64,000 bases of DNA, taken from the NCBI GenBank assembly GCA_034687125.1, contig JAQGBZ010000029.1:186001-250000 (forward strand). Reading direction: 5' to 3'. Below are positions 36,501 to 50,265 of the stretch, piece by piece (the first letter of the stretch is position 1; every line of letters begins with the position of its first letter). Both the position numbers and the translations under genes were made by a program. The notes beneath the pieces are model-generated. The model saw nothing but the letters and a program-made list of their open reading frames with translations. It was not told the origin of the DNA and ran no database searches. This stretch comes from Neelides folsomi (Eukaryota > Arthropoda > Collembola > Neelipleona > Neelidae).

Positions 36501-39500
36501 AACCACTAAATTCATGCCTTTACACTCTCAGAATTTTTGGTAACTTTTGGACCATACATTAGAAGAATTACTAGAACTTGTATTTAGGGCCTTTCCAATA
36601 TGACAAGGACATTTCGACGTAAGATTCAATCCGTGCTCAGACGATCTTTTTAAAAGTATCTGTACATACCTTAGACCTTATATAACATTTTACTTATAGA
36701 TAATAGGTATACTAGATACACTTTACACTAGGTATCTTCATTTTCCCCTCAACATTTTTCAAATCCAAGTCATGTTCAGCTTTTATAACGGATATTACAA
36801 CTTATTCTTAAAAATTTTTAATAGCAGAATCTTTGAATCTTCTACTTGATGAAGGAAATTTAACGCATTTTGGTAGCAAAGAACTTTTCCTGATCCTAGC
36901 ATTAAGATTAACAAAGATTTATAAGAAGAGTGTGAAGTGGTGTAAAAAATCCCATAGATTCGCTACTTATAAACTTGGTTCATTATACAGACACAACCAC
37001 GATCATCCAATCTCATTGTATAGAATTGTTAATATAGGTATTACCTTTGAATAAAGATCTTGGTCTAGAATTTCAATTGCTGTATTAAATTCCCGCACCT
37101 CTCCACTTTTCTCACTCATTGTCAGTCAGTGAGCAATCTTTTAATCCTCGTATTTCACTCATTGTTTAATCTTATTTAAACATGGACTTTTCCTATTTAT
37201 TTGAGCCCATTGCATCATACATTCTACAGGACATACGGGCAATTCGAGTAGGTGCTGAGCATGAGCTCATCACACATTTGTGAATATGTTATGGACTAAT
37301 CATATGAATATCTCAGTTTTTCAAATTTCCAGTCACACGCAATGCAATGAGAGGAATATCGTAAATGTAAGATTTACTGCCCATCTTTCGTTTCCTTCGA
37401 TGCAGTTCCCCTAACTCATATCCCTTCCAGCCATTAAGGCTCATCGAGGGTTCTGGTAGCGAGAACTCGTCAGACTCAACTGGGACTTGAAGCAAAGAGA
37501 AATGACTGAAATGAGAAGGAGAGAGGAGTTGAGTGAGAATGGAGAACCTTATGCATTTTCTAGCCGATTATTATTGCAAACTCGGGAAATGTCAGCATCT
37601 TTATCATTCTCTGTCACAGTGTCATCTAATAAATCCTCCTTCTGCGCCAGGAGCAAAACAGGGTAGGGAGGAAATCACCAGGGTGGATTTTGCCCTCATC
37701 GACCAACATTGACACTCGAACACCAAAATCCCGATCCACTTGATCTTCCACCCAGTTCTGAAGGAAAAGACCGACAATTTGTGGAGGTTATAAGAGTGTA
37801 TATGAGAAGATTGAGAACAGGTGCGAGATGCCTCTGACAGCTTAAATCCCCATAAACCTAAAACTATCTATGTTTCCATACTCCGTACACCCGGAGCTCA
37901 TTAATTTCACGTTGAGCAGATTCAGTAACTCTTATTGATATTCAATTCCGTCGTGTTTGCTTACCAGACCTCCTACATTTATGCTCGTCCTCCCGTTTCT
38001 TCCATCGACGTGTGTTTTAAAAAAGACTTCAAAGGAAACCCGGAATATTCACTTGTGTACTCCCATCATTAATTTTACATTATTCGGAAAAATATTTTTC
38101 TAGTTGATTTGAAATTGAGTTCAATGTTCAATGTGTTCATATTCATATGAATCATCTATAATACGAATTTGGTACTTTATCACGTCGAATCGACAAGATA
38201 TTATAAAAGTTGTGTTTGAAGTTCAGACTTTTTTATTTGCTAACTAACTAACATTAAGTTGACTAAACGCTATAAAATAATTTCTTATCTAAAGCTAAAG
38301 TTATTCATTCCACAAATAGCAAATACTAGTTCAATTATTCATCAGCAAAAGATTATTTTATTTTTATTGAACTCAATATGAGACAAGGCATACAATAATG
38401 ATCAAAAATTATTAAACATAACACGAGGTGTTCTTGTTCAAAGCTCACCGATTGTGTCATAATAATAATAAGAGGATAATAAAATAACATTACAGTTTGT
38501 AAGATCCACATTAAAAAATATGAATGAGTTTGTTCCCGAGCATAAAATATCCAAGTTTATGTTTTTTATTAACAATGTCGAATCATTGGGGAATTTTATC
38601 TTGGAAGATAAGTACTTTTTTATTTGAGTAGTACACACACACTGTATGAGAAATGATAAAATTACAATATTATTTAGGCATAACATAACTATGCTCATGC
38701 TCGATACATGAGTTTATATATAAAAGTTTTAATTATGTTTCTCAAGTGCGAGATAAAAAGAAGAAGGATTGAAAGAGACGACGAGGTTCTTAAACTTTGC
38801 CCGTTCAATTCATTGAGAGTCAATCAAAGGTTGGAAAAAAGGATGAAAACGGAACTTATTGCAAAAAAAACATAAAAAATGAAAGAGAGGTAAAAAGAGA
38901 TGTTGGAATAAGTGGATTTAAATATAGAAAGGGATGGGAGTTTGAGTAGTTTTGATCTTCTGGTTAGAGTAGAGATGATGAGATGATGAGGTAGGAAGAG
39001 CGTGCGGGGAATCAAAACTTGTAAATATCTTATCTTGAATAACTCCAGCTTATCACTCCCTATCCTCTACAGTGAGGAATGTCCTAAAAATACTCTTACT
39101 TTTCATCAATATAACGAGTGGGGATTGTGGGAACGGGAAAATTTCCTTACCGTCTCCTCTCACCTGAAAAAACGCCTATCTATAGATCTATCTTTGGGGA
39201 ATTTGTCATTTTGAAAGGATTTTTCATTTGATTCTGACTGGAAATGTCTCGTCCGGAGATTTGGAACTGAAGAGATAAATCGGTGCGTAATTCTACACGA
39301 GGGATATCCTTCTTCCGCTGACGAAGAATTTTATGCACTAATGGAAAAAACAAGGGGAAGGGATGAGGAATCGGTTCTATTTGGGGGCGGAGAAGAAATT
39401 GATGGAATTAGGATTTTAATCATTCATTAATCCTTACTGATAGTTCTTGTGGTTGAGGAACACGTATCCACGCACTTACCACATAATACATGGAAGGGAT

Positions 39501-42500
39501 TATGATTTGTGAGACGAGAGAATTCCTCAAATTTGTGCGTCTTCTACATAAAGCTCTGGTTAGGACAACTTGACTTCTCTAACTCCTTGTCTCACCAATA
39601 ATGCACGACTTAATGAGACTTAAGATGAGATTAGATAAAAGATTTTCATCTCTGGCTCTGAAGGGTGAGAATAGTGAGAAATGGTTAATTAGCCACCATG
39701 TGTTGATTTCCTTTCTCTACATATTTCTCATTATACTCATAACCAGGCTTATCTTCATTGTTGAACTACGTCCTTTGATAATATTGGAGCAAAGGGTGGC
39801 TGGGCTCTTCAAAGGATTCAATTTAGAAATGAGCTTAGCAGAAAATATGCGTGTAATTTGGAGGGAGGATTGAAAGATAAAGAGAAAAATGGAGCAATAT
39901 AGTCACCAGGATTTGAGTAACGACAAAACCCTCCACTTGATATATTTTCAAAAGAAAAGAGTCATTTACCTATGTAGGGTTTATTCATTCACATTAGGAT
40001 AAGTAATGAGTAATGTATAGGAATACAATAGAAAAGATTCCATTAGGAATTAGGAAGCACCACGAGGTTGACGATTGATGTGGGCTTGGCTTTGAAACTA
40101 CCAGTCTTGCAAATATCATTTATCCGTACACGTATTAGCACGGTTAAACACTCCTTGGCCATTACTCATTTAATGACAGAATTCGTATATCTCTATTTTT
40201 AAAGTTATATTTGTCAATGATGAATCAAGTTATCGAGCCTAGGACATTACCATTTTCAAATCAAATATTGTGTGTTCCACAACACAGCCATTCTTGAATT
40301 AGTTATGGTCTAGCCTAAAAGGCTTTTGGTAATGGACAAAAAGCTCTTGAATCGTTTAACAATATATTATGCAAATAAAATAGGAGGTCTAACTGTGATT
40401 TTTGTTTCCTCAATTCGAATGATATGGTCATCGTGGAGAAATCTTTTAAGGATGGATGGAAAGAGATATTTGACTATTTGTACATGTCGTTGAGGCTATT
40501 CGAGTATGTCAGTCCAATATATTTTCTTCAGCTCACATTTATTATGGATGGTGAATGGGGTATTAGAAGCTCTTAATCTGTCATCAGTTTGTCTCATTCG
40601 TTCCGAGACAAAAAGGAAAAGCAATCTCTCAATCTCGATTTTAAATGAGTCAAAATAAATACCAGGAGGCTCCGACGCCCTTTCAGACCTCAACCTCACA
40701 AATAAATAAACCACTTACAACGTTCACTCACACGGCGAGACTGCCAAACTTAATGAACTAATCGAACTCAAAAATAATCCAAGGTTTGCTCAATCCAGAC
40801 GCGGAACGAGAGAAAGATAACGCAAATTCTTCAATACCTTATTCCAACCCAGAACAAATTTTATGGCTTCTGTTCAAAATAACGAATATCAATATTTAAT
40901 TTATTCTCTCGTGCAAAATATTTTAAATGTTAAACAGAACATGTCTAAGCAGAGCGTCGAGATAGCCACTCAATTAATTACAGTAAAAAACGTTTGAAGT
41001 TTAAAACAATGACAGTTATTGTCCAGGTTTGAATGTAAGGAAATTTACTCCTACACCTTGACTTGCACAAGTTGGTCACGAAGAATTGTCAAGTGGTCGT
41101 AAAACGCTCGCCCTACGAACAAATTTGGAGGTTCAATAGTCTTCACCCTCCTTCAAAATAGAGATATCTCTCATCTCTTTCCGCAAGGACCAGGCTTGAA
41201 CAGAGAAAAAATTAAAATTTTAACTCTCTGCCCTTTCTCAGCAAGGAAGAACTCAAGTGGCGGTTTTAACGTGGGCTGCGACCGTAAAAATCTCTCAACA
41301 AGGCATGTGGAAAAGCATAAATACCTAGCTTTTAACTTTGATTCACCATGTTCCGTTCCTACTTTGAATATTTTTTAATCGAGTTAAGGTTAATTGGTTT
41401 ATTGGCACAAAGCACCCTTTGAAAATCTCTTACTATCTGAATAAATTAATTAATGGGGTTAATTGTTTAACAAAAATCCTCATTAAAGTTCTTGACCTTT
41501 ATTTGTTTATAAATTAGCTAATTAATTCAATGAAGATTTTGCCAAATATGTAAGGTGCCTAATTGTAATTTTTTCATTATGTTCCATTATTTCTTAATAT
41601 TTAATAAATATAAATGGCATTGCTAACATTGCTTTTGACAAAATACCTAAAACACTTTCTTTAAAAGATTTCTTATTTTACCATGGACTTGAATTGAAAA
41701 TCAAAATAGTCAAAAGATGTTTAATCATTGTGGCTTAAAAAGTTTGGCTTGTGTTGTTTGTTGTACTGCTGTAGACATTCTTTATCTCTTCTTCATTACT
41801 CTATCGACTTATTAGCAGGATGGTGGATGATGATAGTGTAAATATAGCATGGTTTGTTCACCTTCTCCAATTCTAATCTTCTACCTTGTGCTCTGCTCAC
41901 TTCATTTCCTCTTTTCGGTCCCATTCTTCTCCTGTTTCCGATCTGGAGAAGGCTGAGCATACATAGAATCCAGGAATCTATAGGGATTGTGTTGTCGTGG
42001 CCGGAACGCGGATCCGTTTCACTTTTGTGCCCGACTGGTTGGAAGATGTGGTTAGGAATAAAGGGAAGTCTTATCTTTTTGTTTCTCATCAGAAGGATGG
42101 GAATTCGAATGCTTCAATCCTTCATCTTGCTCCTCAATGAAATAAAATTACAATGCATATTTGGGCAATGGGCACGGCCAAGTGATTTACTGACCCATCG
42201 GATCCTCATTCCTGATCTCTCGACTGATGTGTGAGCTGCATGTGCAAGTTAGCTCAATTTTGAACCCGTCGTTATCATCCCTTCCATTGATCAGTATCAG
42301 GATGGCATGACTCCATGGGACCAAACGATTTTACCCCTTTCGACCGATCAATACACCTTGAAAGAGAAATTGATCAACAATAGAAATATCAACATCAAAT
42401 ATGTAGGTTTACAAAGACATTTGAATGACAAATTCGTGAGAGAATAAAGCTGCATCAGCTAACAGCTCCACTGCATCTTACTTTTGTATTCTAATATGGT

Positions 42501-45500
42501 GACTTCTTAACCTTAACATTAACCATTCACAATATTCGAATATCAAAAGATGAAATTGAAAATGATTAATTCATAATATATATAATTCGTATGTATGCAA
42601 TAATAATAAACCAAGGCGAAGGTGCATTTACATATTTTAGATTTTGATGACCGTGGACGTGTGGAATATTAAAACCGCGTTATAATAGAATTTAACGGTG
42701 AAATGTGTAAAACAGCTATTTTTAGCTTCATTCTGAATACGCACTTTAGTTATGTTTATGTTTTATTAACCATTTTCTTTTTACAACCAATAAAGAACCT
42801 GCGGTATATGGTCTCGTATGAGGAGAGAAATTGAACCTATTTGTCTCATCTTCTCCAATCCTTTGTTCCGGAACAAATATTAGACAATGCAGTAGAAAAT
42901 GAGGGGTGGAGGAATTTCTACCCTCTCGGTTTTGGCAGGGAATCCGTTCCTTCTTACTGTTCTTACTCCTTCTTATGGAACTTGAGACTTCATTCTTTCA
43001 GCTCTTCATCACAGTCATCTGTCAAGAAGCAGAGAAAAATCCTCCTAAGTAAATAAGCCATGTAAGTGGCTTAAGTTCTGAACCTTTTAAAGTCCAGCAA
43101 AGATTTGGGGGGAAAGACCGAGATTCCAGAATGGGACCAACTTTCTGCCTTATAAACAAAATCTTTCTTCTGTATGTTATGTATTTGTTCATATATACCT
43201 AAGTTTATTATGTAATAGTTATATGGAAAACGCATCATGGAAAATGGAATACATGCAGTTTTTCTCTGGGGTCATATATATTGAAAATATATTATACGGA
43301 TGTATGTATGAGATGTATATGTGTAAATTCTATGCTTTTAATATGATCATTCTTTATATGACCATTTTGTATGTATTCAATGGCGTTTGGAATAAACGGA
43401 CATATATAGTACATGCGATTAGGAATATATTTGTAGGAGCAAGTGGAGCTTATCCTTATGATAGGAGCCGAAATACAAAGAATTGTCCCAATTCGCAGAC
43501 TCGGGGACTTTGTCGATATTTTCGGCGCCAGAAAGTCGGGGGTATTTTTTCCTTTTGATTTTCGCATCTTTCTCATCCCCCTCTCCACATTCAGATTTGA
43601 GCAGCCGTATCCTCACTGGCCCATATCATAACTGTGAGAATATTATACATCTACCAATGGAGGAATCTCTTCCTTGAAAATTGAAAAGACCTTTCCACAC
43701 AATGTGATGTCTTCATCTGTTATATTTATAGTATTAAAGAAAGTGAGTGATGCTATAGATATCTATTACGATCTCTCTTCCTATCTTTATTATCTCCTGA
43801 ATGCGGATGGGGAGGATGAGATTTGAAGCTCTTCCTACTTGCAGACAGACAGAGAGAGGGATGCATCTTTTTTGATGACTCGGGAGAAGTTTCCCGGAAT
43901 GAACATTTATGCCCCCATTATCATCCCTCCACTCAAAGACTTGGGCAGAAAACTCTCAATTTAGGATAGAAATTTATGGCTTTCCAACTCTTTGAATCAT
44001 AAGATAATTAAACTATAGGTGCATTATACTAATACTAGGTTTCACTTTCAAAATGTGGGTCTATTTAGCTATAACACTACCATTTCTTGGGATTTGTGAT
44101 TAATAAACTTTCCTCGTTCAAATAATCGAATCTCTTAAAGCTTAAAATAATATATATTTTCATGTTGATTATTGCAGTTGAATAGAATAAAAACAAGCCT
44201 TTGGCTCAACTACGAAATAAAACACAATGATGACATAAATGTTAAGCACCCTTCCAGAGTTCTGTCTTAAACTTAACGATACATTTTCCAATCATATAAA
44301 TTATAATAAATTCCAGATAGATAGTTTAACCTTAAGGACCAATAAACAAAAGAAGCATGCAGATAGATACCTACTCACATACAATACAGTATATGGTACT
44401 GGTACATAATGGGATACGCATACCCTAATCTATACGATCAATCACATGAATTTTTTATTATAATTATATTTTATTTATTCAATCAACGTTTTAATTTAAA
44501 TTTATTTATTATTTAACTTATTTTAGGTATAATTTTTCTCAAGAAGTAGAAAATAATTGTACACATACCTGATGTAAATACATATCATGTGTGTACTTAT
44601 GTATGGTAGGCATAGTTTGGCAATTTTTATATTTATAAAGGCATTTCCCCTTTGGGTATAAAAGTTATTCCGAGTTGTTTTTAGCGCTTGTGTAACATTG
44701 CAGGGTTGAAAATTTTGAAATGGATTGAAAAATAATTGGAAATGCTCGAGGGGCTTAATTTATTTCAATGCATATATCATTTCAGATTTTCGTATGAGTG
44801 TTTACACATGTTTGGAAAAGAGAGCTCCTTAGTCAAATAATGTCAGAAAAAGATTTTGGACCAATTTGTTATGAATTTGCTGATAATATAATATACTTTT
44901 ATGTATACACAAATAGGCTTCTTCCCTTGTTAAATATTTATGTTCCAGTACATGCACCATAATGGATATATTTATTGAATCTCTCGCTGCAGTTTAGAGT
45001 TTATTACAAACATATATTAAAATCACATCTCCATCTGGATGCAGTTATTGCATGAAGTTGAATGAAGATCTTCGCACAAACAAGGAATTCCGTTGAGTGA
45101 CTTCTTGGCATCGACCCCTCAATTTCTTCTATCGGGTAAATTGAAAAGGTTCTCGTGTCCAAATGTCTCTGGACGGAGATTAGGGCGGAGAATGTAATCC
45201 CTTCCTCCTCCTACAGACCAGTCAATTGTATCAAATCTGCCGATGAACTACTGCTTGTAAAAGTTAAAGGGGGCCGCAATGAAATGTTACTCATCACTTG
45301 GCTCCTTTCCAAGTGGGAATGGGCCATTCCTTTGGAAAATCAAAATCTCGGTTCTCTCCATCCTACCAGAAGAAATGGAGAGTTAGGAAATATCTCTGTG
45401 TCTATTCTTTCCCCATTCTCATCTTCAGGAGTGATCAGGAGTCAAATGTCAATCCTTTATGCCACATCCAAAGAGGAGTTTGCAGAAAGTTTTTGCCACC

Positions 45501-46573
45501 TTTCACATTTGATCAGCCAGCAGTTTGCTCGAGTGGTGAAACATTAATCCTCAACATAAATAAGTATTATGTCCAAAAGAAATTCCTTTAATTCAATTAG
45601 CAACTACTGCAATGCTTATTCTATAAGCACAGAACAGAATAGGACAATAACACCTCAGGAGACGGTTTGGACACCCAATACTTTTCAGTTTAATAAATTA
45701 CCTCTGCGGTGTGTATCATGGAGTGTAAATTTAAATGATCTTGAGATTTAATAAGAAACATAATATATGAAAATGAGCCCTTTAAAAGGAGTCCTGTTGT
45801 AACTCAATATGGGCTCATTTTATCTCTCTCACACAATGTCGGCGGGTTTGAGCATTTTCCTGCCCTTTAAATTAATGGATTCAAGTTTTTTTTCACTTTC
45901 TTTTCTTTCTCTACCTTTACATCATTGTGATGTCCATCTCTTTTGAATATTAGTGGTTTGCCATACTCAATATGGAGAGGTCAACCATTGGAACTCATAT
46001 CTCATATGCACAAATACCCAAACTTATACATTTTGTAATGTGATACGGATGAAAGTAAATCCTATGCTTTTGTCCTAATACTTCAAACATGAAAAATTGA
46101 GAATAGTAATTGGTCAATCTTTTTTCATTCTACATTCCAGGTTATACGAGTTGATAGCTTGAAAGCTTATAACAAAAATGGTTAGGTAACCTCAGCTCAG
46201 TAACCTATTTAATGCTTCAGTTAATGCCGACTGCCCTTTCGGATCTAAAATGGAAAGAAGATGAATGTCGTATGTGTATTTATTTGTATATCACTCAAAA
46301 GCTTAAAATGCCTTTCCGAACTATTAATGGAAAGCTTATCATGACATTACGATAATATGCCAAGAAGACATTTTAAAATAAAACTTTTTTCGTGTTATTT
46401 CTAGTTTTGTAATTCTATTTATGAAGCTTTTATTTAATGTCTTTCAGATCTTTCGCTTTCCACGCAGATCGCTTTTTCAGTTGTAATAAATCTTTTTTAA
46501 AATTAACATGGAATGTAATTTGGGTTTAAAAACCTTTTCTAAATTCATTTTATGGAGTAATAAACATCTACAA

Positions 46574-46625
46574 CATAATGAATTCTAAGAGTAAATACCC
46601 TTTTATACAAGTAGAATTCATTATG
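46574..46625. repeat. Short hairpin with 14-bp arms
   Basis: CATAATGAATTCTA (46574-46587) is repeated exactly in reverse complement at 46612-46625 (TAGAATTCATTATG), with a 24-base loop. It is AT-rich and its origin is unknown. Confidence 0.65.
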
Positions 46626-49600
46626 TGTTAAAAATTCTAAATAACATTCTCTTCAAATGCTTTTAAAAATGATAAATCTGAAAATATTCACTTAAAATCA
46701 AGGATTCGTCAAATAAAAGAGATATGTCAAATTAAAAAATCCAATGTTTAATTTAAAATATTTAATGTTTGCTTAAAGTGAGTAAAAGGATAATCAAATT
46801 AATGTTGAGCAGGGCTAACCTAGACAGAGTCTGGTTATTGTCGAGTTGAAGTACGGGAAATTGAAATTTAGCAAATTTAGCAAATTGAGTAAAAAGGATG
46901 CGAATTGTCTCAATTGAAACACTCCTATCTAAGAAACTGAGAGCTCATCCTTAGTGAGGTGTCGGCATTCGTAATCTGGTGTCTGTCTGAGAAAACTATC
47001 CATATATCAAAGATAATGAAAAAGTCCTTTGCATTTTTTCCTCAGAATTTTCCCCTGGAAGATTTTAGGGCCCATTTAATTCAGTGCGAAGTTTATATAT
47101 CCATACATATCAGTATTTATACAGAGCAAGCGTATGCTCATTCATTTAATGCATTTCTTTTTCCTCAATCTGATTTCCCAAATCTCGGATCTCCTCATTT
47201 ACTTTCCAAAGCGAGGATTTAATGACTCAAGGGAATTTCTTAATTCTTTGGGTGATAGATGATCCTTCGTTAAATTCTGTTTCTTTAGGTATAGTTTATT
47301 CTTCCAATTTCTCTCCTCTATCATTCTTCCCGTTTCCTCACAAGCTCTCAAAGTTTGCCAAACGACAGATTAGCTCAATTCCTCAGCATGAAGTACATAG
47401 GCTTGGTAAGTATAAAAGGACACAGGACCTTGGTATACAACTTTTCCCCTCAACCCTGTCTGACATAGGAACAAGCCCAAGTTGGTCGTGGTGAATTTCT
47501 GGAGGACGTTAAATGTGAATGCCTCTCGTCTCCATATTATTATTGCCGTTCTCGGGTGGATATATGGACGTGTGTTCGTATTCTGGAATAAAGAATGTTC
47601 GCACTCCAGACCAAGTTCTGTCCCATTTCATTTCTTCTTCCACTAATCCACTCCATTCCATCCCAGTTGTTGCCATTTGGTTCCGGTTTCGGATTCTCTT
47701 CTCTGGCAAGGAAGAAGGGCTCATTGCCAAACATTTTGCAGGTTCTTGCACTGCCCAGGTGGCCGAATTGCACGTTCACTTTCCAAAGACGCCTTTCCAT
47801 CATTCTTTTACGAACGGAACTTTACACGCATTTTTCACACCGCAGCCCAAGAGTTTTCACTCCCACATTGAGGTCAGCAGAAAGCTTGTGAGATGAGAAT
47901 TGTTATGCTTTCAAGCACTCATTCCCAATTTTATATCTTTTTCTTCATTCAACCTATTGATTCTCCTCGTATACTACTTTTACAATGATCCATTTGTGGA
48001 TAAGTAATGTATTAAAAGTCGCATCCTGTTAAACCCCTCTTGTTTGTTTGTCCAACAATTTATCAGACGAATTTCCCCAAAAGAAAATCGTAAAAGCAGG
48101 AATTTTACTCTAGAGACAGATTTAAGACTCCCATTTAAACATTTGTTTTCTAACAGTTTGTCCTCGCCCCTCTCATTCCAAAAGTTTCCTAGTTCTTAAA
48201 TTACAAATTCAATGTATTTATGTAAATTAATTAATTGCTCCGCTAAAACGATTCATGTCAATTTGATAAACTTTATCAATTCAGGGTGATTCTATTTTCC
48301 TTAATAATTCATAATAAATATGTTAATAGAAGAAATGTGCTAACATGACAGATTGAAATAATAACTAACGATGGTTATCTCCCCTAGAATTGATTGATTT
48401 TTTCCGAAAGTAAAAAGCAAATAAAAGTTCTATTGGCAGCTTGGGTTAACATGATCCGATGGTTGAGTGAATGTTAAGTAGAACCTCGGTAGAACTAATG
48501 AGACAAAAGTGACGGAAGGAGGGGCAGTAAAGTCCTTAATGTTTCAACTGTCAAACTCAACCCGATGTTCCGAATTCGTGAACTCGGCATTAACGATCTC
48601 CCTTTTCACCTCCCCCACTTCTTAAAACGGGGTGAAAAAATGAAGAAGCTGAGAGAGATGAGTCAAACCTTGGGATTGAAACCTAAATATATGGATAACA
48701 CACTGACTGAGAGTTGGGAGAGAATCTGTAAAAGAACCTTTTGTTTTACTTTTTTAACCCGGTTCATTTATGTGTGTTAGATACACAGTGCGAGTGGATT
48801 TACTCGAACCGTATGTTTTCTGTTTTCTCATGGGCTCATAGAGTATAAATTGCAAAAGAAGGGAGTTGACGAGATTCAAAGGCTGGAGTGGGACAGGAAG
48901 TCTCTCCTTTTCATTCCGAGTGTGTGGGATGTGGAGATGGAAGGATAAACGAAACCGAAACGGGGATTTGTGTGGAGTTCAATGACAAGAGGGTATTTTG
49001 TATTCAAACTGTGAAAGAGAGATACAACTCACTCACAGCTTGAATGTTTCCATATTCCGACACCCTTGGAAAATAAGTAAAAGTCTGTAAAGATAATTTT
49101 AGACTCAAATGCAATGGAAAGTTCACTCATATCACTTTTTGCATTCATAATATTCTAACAAACGAAAAATCCTCATTTACATACATTGTGAAGCTGGCCA
49201 AGAAACCTATGTAGTCATTTGTTGACACCAAACCGTACAATGCATTGAAGGCATATACTTTTCGAGGATTGTGGAAATGCATCTTAACAAGAGCAATTAT
49301 CTTCCGTGTAAAATAAAAGAGGATAAACGCTGTCAAATTGGGTACAAGAACTGACATTCTTTAAATTTTTTCAACATCTTCAATTTTCTAGCCTAATTAA
49401 ACCTGTAAATGACTTTCAGCTCAAGTCTTGCATGCATTTTTATGTCTAAGACTTTAAAAGGGTTTTAAAGAATTTCTATCTACTTAATAAACACATGTTC
49501 ATTCTTTTCAAAAACTTGGTTCTATCTTTATCACACAATAAAAAATCCTAGTTATAATTAAAGAATAAGATAATAACATGGATTAGACAATGAAAAAATA

Positions 49601-49646
49601 TTTATTCATATGTGTGAAGCAGATCATAAATACTATCGGTAATTCC

Positions 49647-50265
49647 CCACCCGGTCCGGTTTGCTCCCCGGGTGGGGAGAGGAGAGCGGGTAGTAGGGTG
49701 GGTAGCAACCATGTGGGCTAGAGGGGAGAAGGGTGACGAAAACAGGGTGAGGAATGAATTATAGAATATTTAAAATCGAGTTCTATTTAAATTCCAAATC
49801 CAATGTAAATTTTTTTTGACTATAATTATCAAGTCATTCAACATCCCTTAACTTCGTTAGAAATCCTGCCATTTTTTTGGTATATGAAATGAGATAAATA
49901 TTATTTTTAAATATAGGGAAAAGAAATGTTTTAAGGGAAGAAATGTCATTTAATGATATAGAAGGGAGAAAGACTCGTCCGTGCTTGGACCAAGGCCTGC
50001 ACAGTCAGTTTGATTGTGGGCCTGCACAGTCAGTTTTGATTCTTCAGTTCGGTCCATATACTTCAAAGTTGACATTAGAAATTTGATATTGACCAAAATA
50101 ATATTCTAAATATCAAAGTTAATGCCAAAAGCTTTAATTTAAAGCCTAGGGATAGTATCAAGAACTTTATTTTCGTAAACTGCCCCAATAAAACAATTTA
50201 TTTTTGCTACCCAGTCTCCCCACCCAGCGAGTTGCTCCCCGCTCCCCGCTCCCCACTTGGCGAAC
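49647..50265. repeat. Possible decayed element with GC-rich inverted ends
   Basis: In an otherwise AT-rich intron, G/C-rich ends face each other. At the left, GGGTGGGGAGAGGAGAGCGG with GGGTGGGTAGCAAC (about 49670-49709); at the right, GCTACCCAGTCTCCCCACCC and repeats of GCTCCCC (50208-50250). GGGTGGGGAG and GGGTAGCAA are shared in inverted form. Between them is a two-copy tandem repeat (49994-50041). There is no coding content. It may be a degraded MITE-like element; the borders are approximate. Confidence 0.4.
49994..50041. repeat. Two-copy tandem repeat, period 25
   Basis: GGCCTGCACAGTCAGTTT occurs at 49994 and again at 50019, each followed by GATT. The copies differ by one extra T. Confidence 0.8.

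Noticed and set aside
45155-45547. 130-codon plus-strand frame in perlecan intron 1
   Set aside because: No recognisable domain, and an overlapping open frame in a second phase; likely chance within a GC-richer island.
47509-47896. Five overlapping frames on both strands in perlecan intron 1
   Set aside because: Simultaneous openness in many frames indicates composition. The start MPLVSILLLPFSGG resembles a signal peptide only weakly and no matching phase donor was found.
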